Assembly: GCA_963757265.1 (NCBI GenBank)
Contig: CAVWRA010000004.1
Coordinates: 496,001 to 560,000 of the forward strand
DNA from: CAIVVT01 sp963757265
GTDB lineage: Bacteria; Acidobacteriota; Terriglobia; Bryobacterales; Bryobacteraceae
Direction: 5' to 3'
DNA: 64,000 nt
Made by a program: the position numbers and the translations under genes. Under the pieces are notes generated by a model. That model had not been told where the DNA came from. It made no database searches and saw nothing but the letters and a program-made list of their open reading frames with translations. Of the stretch, positions 38,112 through 45,241 are shown piece after piece (the stretch's first letter is position 1; each line of letters opens with the position of its first letter).

Positions 38112-38134
38112 GGAGCCGGACCTGGAGGGCCGGC
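38112..38134. repeat. Copy 1 of a GGAGCCGGACCTGGAGG-type intergenic repeat
   Basis: GGAGCCGGACCTGGAGG followed by G/TCCGGCG occurs here and again at 48921-48943. The core CGGACCT-GG-AGGTCCG is palindromic at the second copy and has one mismatch here. Both copies are just after a gene end and are followed by a GxGGACG stretch and a CACCAC tail, so the shared unit is longer and degenerate. Confidence 0.6.
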
Positions 38135-38225
38135 GTGGATGCGGACGTCCGCCTCACCACGCGCGACCACTGAGTGACCATCGCGGTTTGGTTCGATCAT
38201 TTTGTCTCCTCCAGCTCGGTGTGAT

Positions 38226-38299
38226 CCGCTCAGGCTGAGCGGACTGTTTATTGAAAACAAATGGCTTACAGCCCAAAACCCGCTCAGCCTGAGCGGGTT
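38226..38299. repeat. Twin perfect palindromes sharing one core
   Basis: CCGCTCAG-G-CTGAGCGG (38226-38242) and AACCCGCTCAG-C-CTGAGCGGGTT (38277-38299) are perfect inverted repeats with a single central base. They share the CCGCTCAG core and have centres 54 bases apart; the sequence between is AT-richer. They lie downstream of the porin gene. They could form hairpins or cruciforms, or be two sites for one dimeric protein. Confidence 0.75.
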
Positions 38300-38636
38300 G
38301 CCCACTCTGAGCCCGCGCTAGGCGCCCCTGCTACTCCCACTCTGTTGGCGCTGTCAAGCATTCCGCGGGGCGGCTTGGGCGCAGGCGCGGCGACTCGATG
38401 TGAAGATCGAATCGGGAGTATTTCGAGGGCGCGTGAACGGGATTTTGGGGCGTGCCGATTCGGCGCCGAATACGGACTTGAGTGCAGCGGGCGGGCGGGT
38501 GAGCCGCGGGCCGGCCGCGATCCGGGAGCCTGGCCCTCAAGTAACAAGTCAGAGTCGCCGACTTCACTTCCAAGTTGAACGTGGCGGGCGGTTCCAAGCG
38601 CGTTTATCGTTACCGATTCGGCCAACTTCCCAGAAT

Positions 38637-38667
38637 CGGACTTCGGACCGACTTCCGAGTGGCGCGT
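38637..38667. repeat. 31-bp direct repeat, copy 1
   Basis: CGGACTTCGGACCGACTTCC followed by GAGTGGCGCGT is identical to positions 39939-39969. It is itself rich in short inverted pieces (GGACTTCGG, GACTTCCGAG). The two copies bracket the VOC gene, the integrase remnant and the Lys-rich protein gene. Confidence 0.8.
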
Positions 38668-38733
38668 CATCCATGCCGGGCTCCCCTGGGGTGGCGTGCC
38701 AGATGTACGATATTGGAATTGGAGTCGTCAAAA

Positions 38734-39180
38734 ATGGGCAGCGTACAAATCGAGCAGAAGAGCTACGAGATGCCCCCGAGAGAGGGGATCAGCATCGCAC
38801 ATTTTCTCACCGTCGCGGACATCGAGCGATCGGCTCGCTACTACGAAAAGGTCTTCGGCGCTCGCATTCTGAGCTTGGGTGACGGCAACGCGCCTGGATA
38901 CCTTCAGCTTGCGAATATCTGGATGATTCTGAACGTTGGAGGCGGGCCGACCCCGGATAAGCCGACGGTAACTCTCAGCGTCCCCGACCCCAATCACATC
39001 AACAGCTTTATGAATTTCCGCGTCGCGGATATTCAAGCGTGCTATGAATTATGGAAAAGTCGAGGAGCGCAGTTCATCACGGAGCCGATCCCCAAATACG
39101 GCGAGACGCGCTGCTACATCCGCGATCCTGACGGATATATTATCGAGGTCGGACAGAGCACCGACCTCACGTACGGCTGA
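38734..39180 (+). CDS. VOC-family (glyoxalase/bleomycin-resistance fold) protein
   Basis: A 148-residue single-domain protein. 'ISIAHFLTVADIERSARYYEKVFGARIL' contains the first metal-ligand His and the paired beta-alpha-beta start; 'SFMNFRVADIQACYELWKSRGAQFI' is the second module, and 'CYIRDPDGYIIEVGQ' brings the last ligand Glu. Members are dioxygenases, isomerases or resistance proteins, so the function is open. The ATG at 38734 is preceded by GGAG; a longer upstream frame runs through the 31-bp repeat and is not coding. Base composition is less GC-rich than the core genes. Confidence 0.82.
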   Translation: MGSVQIEQKSYEMPPREGISIAHFLTVADIERSARYYEKVFGARILSLGDGNAPGYLQLANIWMILNVGGGPTPDKPTVTLSVPDPNHINSFMNFRVADIQACYELWKSRGAQFITEPIPKYGETRCYIRDPDGYIIEVGQSTDLTYG

Positions 39181-39251
39181 CGCTCGGCCCGGAAAAAGCA
39201 TTCTCATAGTCCCCGAGCGAGTCGCACGCGACGGCCAAAGGTCCAATTAGC

Positions 39252-39449
39252 TCACGATGCCGGCTCGAATCCGATATTGTCATTTACGGCTGCGGCGATA
39301 CGTTGCTTGCAGCCGAGGTAGCGCTCAGTCGTTTGGACCGACACACGGCCGAGGAGAAACTGAATCTGCTCCAGTTCACCTCCGGCCGCCCGACATAAAC
39401 GCGCGCACATCCGACGCAGGTCCTGGGGTGCGAGGCTCCCCCAATCGGA
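39252..39449 (-). pseudogene. Tyrosine recombinase (integrase) C-terminal remnant
   Basis: Only the last 65 residues of a phage-type integrase remain: 'SLAPQDLRRMCARLC' (with the second active-site Arg), 'GELEQIQFLLGRVSVQTTERYLG' with the nucleophile Tyr, and 'RIAAAVNDNIG'. The His that normally follows L-L-G is Arg here, so a catalytic residue is lost as well as the first two thirds of the protein. Upstream in the frame there is no further match. It marks an old integration event. Confidence 0.75.
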
Positions 39450-39482
39450 CATCTGAACAGGTCCGCGGTATAATCGCTGGCT

Positions 39483-39875
39483 ATGTTCGACCTGTTGGCC
39501 AGCATCGGTTCGGCGGTAGTCGGCGACATCATCAAGCGCGTGATATCCGCTGGTATGGACTGGGGCAAGCACCGCAAGAAGCCGCCGACTGCAGAGGTTA
39601 GGCAAAAGGTGGAGGAATTTGTCGCCGACGCGGCGAAGGCCGCGCCGCTACCAGAATCACTGCACGCAGCAGATCAACGGCGCATCATCAGCGGGATCGC
39701 TGAACTTGCATTACCTACGTTCGAGCAGGTGGTCGAGTACAGCCCGAACACCCAACGGGTTGTGCATGCGGCGCGAGGCGCGGTCAAGAAAGCGGCAAAG
39801 AAAGCTGCAGCGAAAAAAGCTGCGAAGAAAGCACCGGCCCGCAGAGCGGGTAAGAAGGCGCCTAAGCGGAGGTGA
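39483..39875 (+). CDS. Small protein with histone H1-like Lys/Ala-rich tail
   Basis: A 130-residue protein of unknown function. Residues 1-95 are a mixed, probably helical domain (MFDLLASIGSAVVGDIIKRV start; 'VRQKVEEFVADAAKAA' and 'RRIISGIAELALPTFEQVVEY'). Residues 97-130 are almost only Lys, Ala, Arg and Pro ('AAKKAAAKKAAKKAP'), like histone H1 or AlgP-type tails, and would bind DNA or RNA without sequence preference. No close family is known to me. It starts 34 bases from the integrase remnant on the opposite strand and sits within the region bracketed by the 31-bp repeats. Confidence 0.65.
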   Translation: MFDLLASIGSAVVGDIIKRVISAGMDWGKHRKKPPTAEVRQKVEEFVADAAKAAPLPESLHAADQRRIISGIAELALPTFEQVVEYSPNTQRVVHAARGAVKKAAKKAAAKKAAKKAPARRAGKKAPKRR

Positions 39876-39938
39876 AATAGCGGCGCTCGCTCAACTTCTG
39901 ACGGTCGTTTGTGTGTGTGGCCTTGAGGTTCCGCGGAG

Positions 39939-39969
39939 CGGACTTCGGACCGACTTCCGAGTGGCGCGT
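39939..39969. repeat. 31-bp direct repeat, copy 2
   Basis: Identical over 31 bases to 38637-38667 and in the same orientation, 1302 bases downstream. It is followed by a different sequence. It may be a remnant of a duplicated target, or a dispersed repeat family. Confidence 0.8.
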
Positions 39970-40238
39970 GATACATCCAGAACACGTTCCAGGGTCAATC
40001 TACATTCCCCCGGCCCCTGATGCCAGCGCCTCAACCCTGCCGGCTCGCGCTCCTTGCGCAGGTTGCGGTGCGCACTCTAATCGTCAGGTTAATGAGTTAT
40101 TGCACGAGGAAGCCTATTTCCTAAACCATGCACCCAGCTGCGATGACGCCGCTCATGGGGAAGTATAAATTAGCGCAGGTGTCAGGGTTCAGAGATCCGA
40201 GATCAGGGAACAGAAATCAGGAATCGCAAAATTCTCAC

Positions 40239-40274
40239 TTGACATTGACAGACTCATCCACTACCATATGGTTG
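40239..40274 (+). promoter_or_regulatory. Promoter with overlapping dyad for the ArsR/AHSA1 pair
   Basis: TTGACA (40239-40244), a 17-base spacer and TACCAT (40262-40267) make a good sigma-70 promoter. CCACTACCATATGGTTGTGG (40259-40278) is a near-perfect dyad covering the -10 box, a plausible operator for the ArsR-type repressor encoded immediately downstream. Transcription should begin near 40274, which is past the ATG at 40268. Confidence 0.65.
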
Positions 40275-40621
40275 TGGATCGATTGGGTACAACATTTGCT
40301 GCTTTGTCTGATCCAACCCGGCGGGGGATGATCGAACGACTCTCACATGGTCCTGCCTCTGTGCATGGATTGACGGAACCGTTTGCACTCTCGCAGCAGA
40401 TGATTTCAAAACATATTGCCTACCTGGTGCGGGCGCGGATTGTGCTCAAGACGAAGCGTGGACGAGAGAGTGTGTGCACGCTTAGGCCAGATGCGATAAA
40501 AGCAGTCAGCGATTGGGCGTTTAACTATCGCCGCTTCTGGGAAGAGAGTTTCGACAAGCTGGATTCGGTTGTGAATCAAATGAAAAAAACGGAGGTCGGA
40601 GATGACGCAAAACGCGGTTAA
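40268..40621 (+). CDS. ArsR-family winged-helix regulator
   Basis: A 117-residue (or 115-residue) repressor. 'FAALSDPTRRGMIERLSHGPASV' is the ArsR opening, 'FALSQQMISKHIAYLVRARIV' the recognition helix, and 'KRGRESVCTLRPDAI' the wing. No Cys pair for metal binding is present, as in the ArsR group paired with AHSA1/SRPBCC proteins. The promoter places the transcript start close to a GTG at 40274, so translation may begin there on a leaderless message. It overlaps the next gene by 20 bases. The GC content of this pair is clearly lower than that of the surroundings, suggesting transfer. Confidence 0.9.
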   Translation: MVVDRLGTTFAALSDPTRRGMIERLSHGPASVHGLTEPFALSQQMISKHIAYLVRARIVLKTKRGRESVCTLRPDAIKAVSDWAFNYRRFWEESFDKLDSVVNQMKKTEVGDDAKRG

Positions 40622-41111
40622 CGAGACAGAGCGGATGGTTGTCACAAGAGTTTTCGACGCTCCACGCGAATTGGTTTGGAAGGCGTGGACAGACCCGAAA
40701 TACGTGATGCAATGGTGGGGGCCGAAGGGTTTTACTGCGCCTTTCTGCAAGATAGATTTTCGGGTCGGAGGAAAATTTCTCTGCTGCATGAGAGGGCCAG
40801 ATGGGCGGGAGTTTTGGAATGGTGGTGAATACCACGAGATTGTTTTGCATGAGAAGATCGTCTCCTCCATGTACTTTTCCGACCCGGATGGAAACAAGGT
40901 TGACGCTGCGCAATATGGAATAGAACATGAGGCCATAGCCGATGCGCACGACGTAATTACCTTTGAGGATTTTGGAAACGGCCAGACGAAACTCACCTTC
41001 ATTGGCAACGAAACCATGGAGCACGCCAAGAATAGCGGTCAGCTAGCGGGTTGGAACCAGATACTCGATAAAGTTGACGCAGTTGTTGCCGGGCTCGCGC
41101 AGGCGAGGTAA
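40602..41111 (+). CDS. SRPBCC/AHSA1-domain protein
   Basis: A 169-residue helix-grip protein. 'VFDAPRELVWKAWTDPKYVMQWWGPKGF' is the classic AHSA1 opening, followed by 'DFRVGGKFLCCMRGPDGREFW' and a C-terminal helix 'GWNQILDKVDAVV'. Members bind hydrophobic ligands, and many are encoded with an ArsR-type repressor that controls them, as here. The ATG lies inside the end of the repressor gene after GGAGGTCGGAG. The ligand is unknown. Confidence 0.9.
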   Translation: MTQNAVNETERMVVTRVFDAPRELVWKAWTDPKYVMQWWGPKGFTAPFCKIDFRVGGKFLCCMRGPDGREFWNGGEYHEIVLHEKIVSSMYFSDPDGNKVDAAQYGIEHEAIADAHDVITFEDFGNGQTKLTFIGNETMEHAKNSGQLAGWNQILDKVDAVVAGLAQAR

Positions 41112-41835
41112 GAAGTTTAAGTTTTGATGATCGTCATGCGCGAGATACTGAACGTAAAGCAAACGCAGGTCCATCCCGGAGACCCCAGCTAAAGGTGGAG
41201 GTGGAAAGCATTCTTGGACGACTTGCCGGATAGGTCGAGCGCAGCGCAACGAAGGCAGGGAAAAGGGAATACGAGACAGGGGTTTCAACCAGAATCTCCC
41301 CTTTCTGCACCTGATCTATGGGTTCGAATCGTTCCTCAGGGGATTGTACGGTCAAAAGGTGCGGCTGCGCCGAAAGAGTCATCTTTTTCGGTAAGCTTCG
41401 CACACGCCTGTTGCTAAGACCCGAGTTACTCATTCTGGCTCGACGCAGCTGAGATTTGCGGGTTCCGGTCGGGTTGTCGGCTACTCGGAAACTGGCCCGA
41501 AACGGCGTTCTGGGAAGCTGGCCGATTGGTCACCGCAAGTCTTCTTGCGGCCACTGTTTCCGGCGTTAAGCCAGTCCCAAGGACGCCTGAGGCCTATTGG
41601 GAAGAAGCGGCGCGGAGCGAGAGTGGATTCTCCGATTGCGGAGGGGGGATCGGCCAGGTGGATTGGCGTCGTTAGGGAGAACGGGGCGGGGTTCGCCGGG
41701 CGGCAGAAGGGGGTCTCAGCGCGGGCTGCAGTGTGCGGTGGGATGCGATTTCACCGTGAAAAAACACGGTTTTCACCGTGTTCCGACCGTGAGAATGACG
41801 GTTTTTTGCCAATCCGCGTAACAATGGTTTTCTAA
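41112..41835. other. Non-coding stretch downstream of AHSA1
   Basis: No open frame here has a start signal or family match; both strands carry stops or low-complexity frames. The end (about 41750-41790) holds repeated CACCGTG and CACGGT pieces in both orientations, which lead into the tandem array that follows. Confidence 0.35.
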
Positions 41836-42200
41836 AGAACTTAGCGGAATTGTGTCGCAAACGCGCGCACACGATGCGCGCAGGTACAACATTTTAAATG
41901 ACTTAGGCGATTGTCACTGCGCTTCACGGTGGATCTATGGCAAACAAAGAACTTAGGCGAATTTCAGGGGCATTTTGGGGCAGATTAACACGCGGCGCCG
42001 TGCTTCACGGTGGATGTGTGGCAATGATTGGACTTACAAACATTAAGAGGCCAAATTAACGCGGTGCACCGCGGGTCACGGTGGATGTGTGGCAATCAAA
42101 GGACTTATTCACATTAACGGCCGCATTTTTCCGCGCAAAACGTGTTTCACCGTGTATCTATGGTGATCTAAAGGACTTATTGGTCATCAGCGTGTTTCGC
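41836..42200. repeat. Degenerate tandem repeat array, unit about 71-81 bases
   Basis: CACGGTGGAT or a variant starts at 41925, 42006, 42077 and 42149 (steps 81, 71, 72). Each is followed by CTATGG or GTGTGGCAA, then an AAAGGACTTA-like piece, then ATTAA and a GCG-rich piece. Half-units precede the first (AACTTAGCGGAATTGTG near 41840 and ACTTAGGCGATTGTC near 41900). No unit is open as a reading frame. The units diverge, so the array is old. It fits no mobile element or CRISPR that I recognise. Confidence 0.7.
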
Positions 42201-42295
42201 CGGGCGCGGTAGAAGCACGGTGATTTTGCAGTGATGGCGTGGTGGTTTGACGGGCGGCAGGGAAACAGCACGAAGATCGCTCTTTTCCGGTCTCT

Positions 42296-42404
42296 GCTCT
42301 GAAGCAAGGCAATCAACGCGCCCGCTCCCTCGCGGTCGCGGCTCTGAAGCAAGGCAATCAACGCGCCCGCTCCCTCGAGGTCGCGGCTCAGAAACAAGGC
42401 GGCG
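42296..42404 (-). repeat. 45-bp tandem repeat whose minus-strand translation is SRDREGA-type
   Basis: Two full copies (42296-42340 and 42341-42385, one mismatch, CGCGG versus CGAGG) and a partial third (to 42404). On the minus strand the unit reads CGCGACCGCGAGGGAGCGGG and would encode SRDREGAGALIALLQ. Sequences of this kind are scattered in Solibacter-type genomes between genes. It lies just before a plus-strand gene and is not itself a gene. Confidence 0.75.
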
Positions 42405-42436
42405 TGAAGCGCGGCTGGTAGCGGACGCACCGTACA

Positions 42437-44317
42437 ATGGATGGAATGGCGCAGAGGATCTGCCGGGCTGCCGAATTCCGTGAGCGGCTGGAACGCCGCG
42501 CGTTGATCGCCGACGGGGCGATGGGGACGATGCTGTATTCCAAAGGCGTCTTCATCCACCGCTGCTTCGACGAGCTCAACCTCTCGAATCCGGGCCTGGT
42601 GGGCGAGATCCACCGCGAGTACGTGCGCAACGGCGCGGAGATTGTGGAGACCAACACGTTCGGGGCGAACCGGATCAAGCTGGCGGGCTTCGGGCTGGCC
42701 GACCAGAGCGGGGCGATCAACCGGGCGGGCGTGCGAACGGCGCGCGAAGCGGCGGCGGAGCGCTCGGATGTGTTTGTCGCGGGGGCGCTGGGGCCGCTGG
42801 GCGTGCTGCTGGAACCGCTGGGCGCGACTTCCTTGAGCGAGGCGCGGGCGGCGTTCCGAGAGCAGGTGGAGGCGCTGGTGGAAGCGGGCGTGGACCTGCT
42901 GATTTTCGAGACTTTTCTGCACATCAACGAACTGCGGGAGGCGCTGGCAGCGGCGCGCGAAGTGGCCGGGCGGGAGACCGTGCTGGTGGCGCAGATGACG
43001 ATCAACGACGACGGCAATCTGCACGATGGAACGAGCACGGCGACCTTCACGGAGTTTCTAGATCGGTCGCCGGCCGACGTGGCGGGGCTGAATTGTTCGG
43101 TCGGGCCGAAGGCGATGCTGGAGGCTCTGGAGCGGATGCAGCCGCTGACGCGGAAGCCGCTCAGCGCGATGCCCAACGCCGGACAACCGGCGATGGTCGA
43201 TGGCCGCAACCTCTATTTATGCTCGCCGGAGTACATGGCGCAGTACGCGCGGCGGATGCTGTGGGCGGGGGTGCGGATGGTGGGCGGGTGCTGCGGAACG
43301 ACGCCCGAGCACATCAAGGCGATCCGCAGCGAGGCGCGGTCGCTGCAGCCGGGGCATACGGCGGTGCAGGCGCGCGTCGAGGGACGGAGGGAGACCGTCC
43401 AGGCGCTCGAGAAGACGCCGGTGAGGGAAAAGTCGGCGCTGGGCGCGAGCCTGGCCGCGGGAAAGTTCGTGGCGTTCGTGGAAATCCTGCCGCCGCGGGG
43501 AGTTGACGCGAGCAAGGAGATTGAGGGCGCGCGGCTGTGCAAGGAACACGGCATCGACGCGATCAACGTGCCGGACGGGCCGCGGGCCAGCGCGCGGATG
43601 AGCGCGCAGGTGACGTGCCAGTTGATCCAGCGCGAGGCGGGGATCGAGGCGGTGCTGCACTTCTGCTGCCGCGACCGGAACATTCTGGGCATCCAGAGCG
43701 AACTGCTGGGGGCGCACGCGGCGGGGATCCGCAACTTGATCTGCATCACCGGCGATCCGCCGCGGATGGGCAACTACCCCGAGGCGACGGCGGTATTCGA
43801 CGTCGATTCGATCGGCCTGACGAACATCGTCAACGGGCTGAACCAGGGGCTGGACATCGGCGGCAACCCGATCGGCTCGCAGACGGCGCTGCTGCTGGGG
43901 GTGGGGGCGAACCCGGGCGCGTTGAACATGGACGACGAGGTGCGGCGGACGGAGTGGAAGGTGCGGGCCGGGGCGGAGTATATCGTCACGCAGCCGGTGT
44001 TCGACGTGGGGCAGATCGAAGCGTACCTGAAGCGCATCGAGGGGTTCCGCATTCCGGTGATCGCGGGGATCTGGCCGCTGACGAGTTACCGCAACGCCGA
44101 GTTCATGGTGAACGAACTGCGGGTACCGGTGCCGGCCGAGTTCGTGGAGCGGCTGAGGGCGGCGGACAGTCCGGAAAAGGCCCGGGCCGAGGGCGTGGCG
44201 ATCGCCCAGGAGATGGTGCGGCGGGTGCGGCCGATGGTGGATGGGGTGCAACTCAGCGCGCCGTTCGGACGTTATCATCTGGCGATTGAAGTTGCCGCGG
44301 CCATAGGCGCGCGATAA
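42437..44317 (+). CDS. Bifunctional homocysteine S-methyltransferase / methylenetetrahydrofolate reductase
   Basis: A 626-residue two-domain enzyme. Residues about 10-300 are a Zn-dependent homocysteine methyltransferase barrel: 'LIADGAMGTMLYSKG', 'EIVETNTFGANR', and zinc cysteines in 'GLNCSVGP' and 'GGCCGTTPEH'. Residues about 330-626 are a MetF-type FAD domain: 'FVEILPPRGVD', 'ICITGDPP', 'YIVTQPVFD' and 'GIWPL'. Such YitJ-like fusions pass a methyl group from CH2-THF to homocysteine to make methionine. The ATG at 42437 is used; the one at 42446 is also possible. Confidence 0.92.
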   Translation: MDGMAQRICRAAEFRERLERRALIADGAMGTMLYSKGVFIHRCFDELNLSNPGLVGEIHREYVRNGAEIVETNTFGANRIKLAGFGLADQSGAINRAGVRTAREAAAERSDVFVAGALGPLGVLLEPLGATSLSEARAAFREQVEALVEAGVDLLIFETFLHINELREALAAAREVAGRETVLVAQMTINDDGNLHDGTSTATFTEFLDRSPADVAGLNCSVGPKAMLEALERMQPLTRKPLSAMPNAGQPAMVDGRNLYLCSPEYMAQYARRMLWAGVRMVGGCCGTTPEHIKAIRSEARSLQPGHTAVQARVEGRRETVQALEKTPVREKSALGASLAAGKFVAFVEILPPRGVDASKEIEGARLCKEHGIDAINVPDGPRASARMSAQVTCQLIQREAGIEAVLHFCCRDRNILGIQSELLGAHAAGIRNLICITGDPPRMGNYPEATAVFDVDSIGLTNIVNGLNQGLDIGGNPIGSQTALLLGVGANPGALNMDDEVRRTEWKVRAGAEYIVTQPVFDVGQIEAYLKRIEGFRIPVIAGIWPLTSYRNAEFMVNELRVPVPAEFVERLRAADSPEKARAEGVAIAQEMVRRVRPMVDGVQLSAPFGRYHLAIEVAAAIGAR

Positions 44318-44372
44318 ACTGACAGACTGGTCCGCGCGCCGGGACGCGGGACGAAGTTCCATTCAAGCCCCC

Positions 44373-45014
44373 GTGACAGCCACAGATCTGCTTGAAATCG
44401 ATCCGCACGAACCGGCCCCCGAGGCGATTGAACGGGCGGCCTGTTTCATCCGCCAAGGCGGGGTGGTGGCGATTCCGACCGATGCGCTGTATGCGCTGAT
44501 CGCGGACCCGTTCAACCTGCAGGCGGTGCGGAACGTGTTCGGGGCCAAGGGGCGCGTGGCGCTGCGGTCGCTGCCGCTGCTGGTGACGGACCTGATGATG
44601 GCCGAGGAGATGGCGTCGGATCCGCCGGCGCGTTTCTACATACTGGCGCGGCGGTTCTGGCCGGGGCCGCTGACCGTGATCGTGCCCGCGTCGGCGAAGG
44701 TTCCGCTGAGAGTGACGGGCAACACGGGTCGGCTGGCGCTGAGGCAGCCGCGCTCAAAGGTGGCCGTCGCGCTGCTCGAGAAGATGGGCCAGCCGCTGGT
44801 TTCGACGAGCGCCAACGTGACCGGGTCGCCGACGTGCGCCAAGGGAATCGACGTTTTCGGGATCATGGACGGGCGGATCGACCTGGTGCTGGACGGCGGG
44901 TCTTGCGCCGGCGCGGGCGCGACGACGGTGGACATCACCGAGCCGTACTGGCGGCTGATCAAGGAAGGCGCGATTCCCGAGCGCGAGATCGCCGAGTGTC
45001 TGAAGGGCGCCTGA
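44373..45014 (+). CDS. Sua5/YciO/YrdC-family L-threonylcarbamoyladenylate synthase-like protein
   Basis: A 213-residue protein starting at a GTG (44373). 'GGVVAIPTDALYALIADPFN' is the YrdC opening, followed by 'PLPLLV'-like 'SLPLLVTDL', 'FWPGPLTVIV', 'LALRQPRSKVA' and 'PLVSTSANVTGSP'. These enzymes make threonylcarbamoyl-AMP for the t6A modification at position 37 of ANN-decoding tRNAs. The usual K-x-R near residue 60 is present as KGR. It follows the methyltransferase gene by 55 bases and is probably in its operon. Confidence 0.88.
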   Translation: MTATDLLEIDPHEPAPEAIERAACFIRQGGVVAIPTDALYALIADPFNLQAVRNVFGAKGRVALRSLPLLVTDLMMAEEMASDPPARFYILARRFWPGPLTVIVPASAKVPLRVTGNTGRLALRQPRSKVAVALLEKMGQPLVSTSANVTGSPTCAKGIDVFGIMDGRIDLVLDGGSCAGAGATTVDITEPYWRLIKEGAIPEREIAECLKGA

Positions 45015-45241
45015 CGAGAAGTTCCGTTGCAGTTCTGTCCAGTTTCGCGGCAACAAGATGGCGCCCCGGACCAGGCGCCCCCTATGACGGGCGAGAGCAG
45101 CAGATGCCGGCGCGGCAACGTGACTCTCTTTCCCACGCCAGAATCACAGGATCACTCCTGCCTATATTCCTATGCAGCCATCCACAGCCGGGGATGGATG
45201 GGTTCACTATGACGGGGTGATAATGGATGCGGAGGTCCGAA

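Noticed and set aside
41836..42200. Possible CRISPR array
   Set aside because: Repeats are degenerate, the step is irregular (81, 71, 72), there are no constant-length spacers and no cas genes.
42158..43024. A 288-codon minus-strand open frame with SRDREGA repeats
   Set aside because: It is antisense to the methionine enzyme gene and runs into the 45-bp intergenic repeat.
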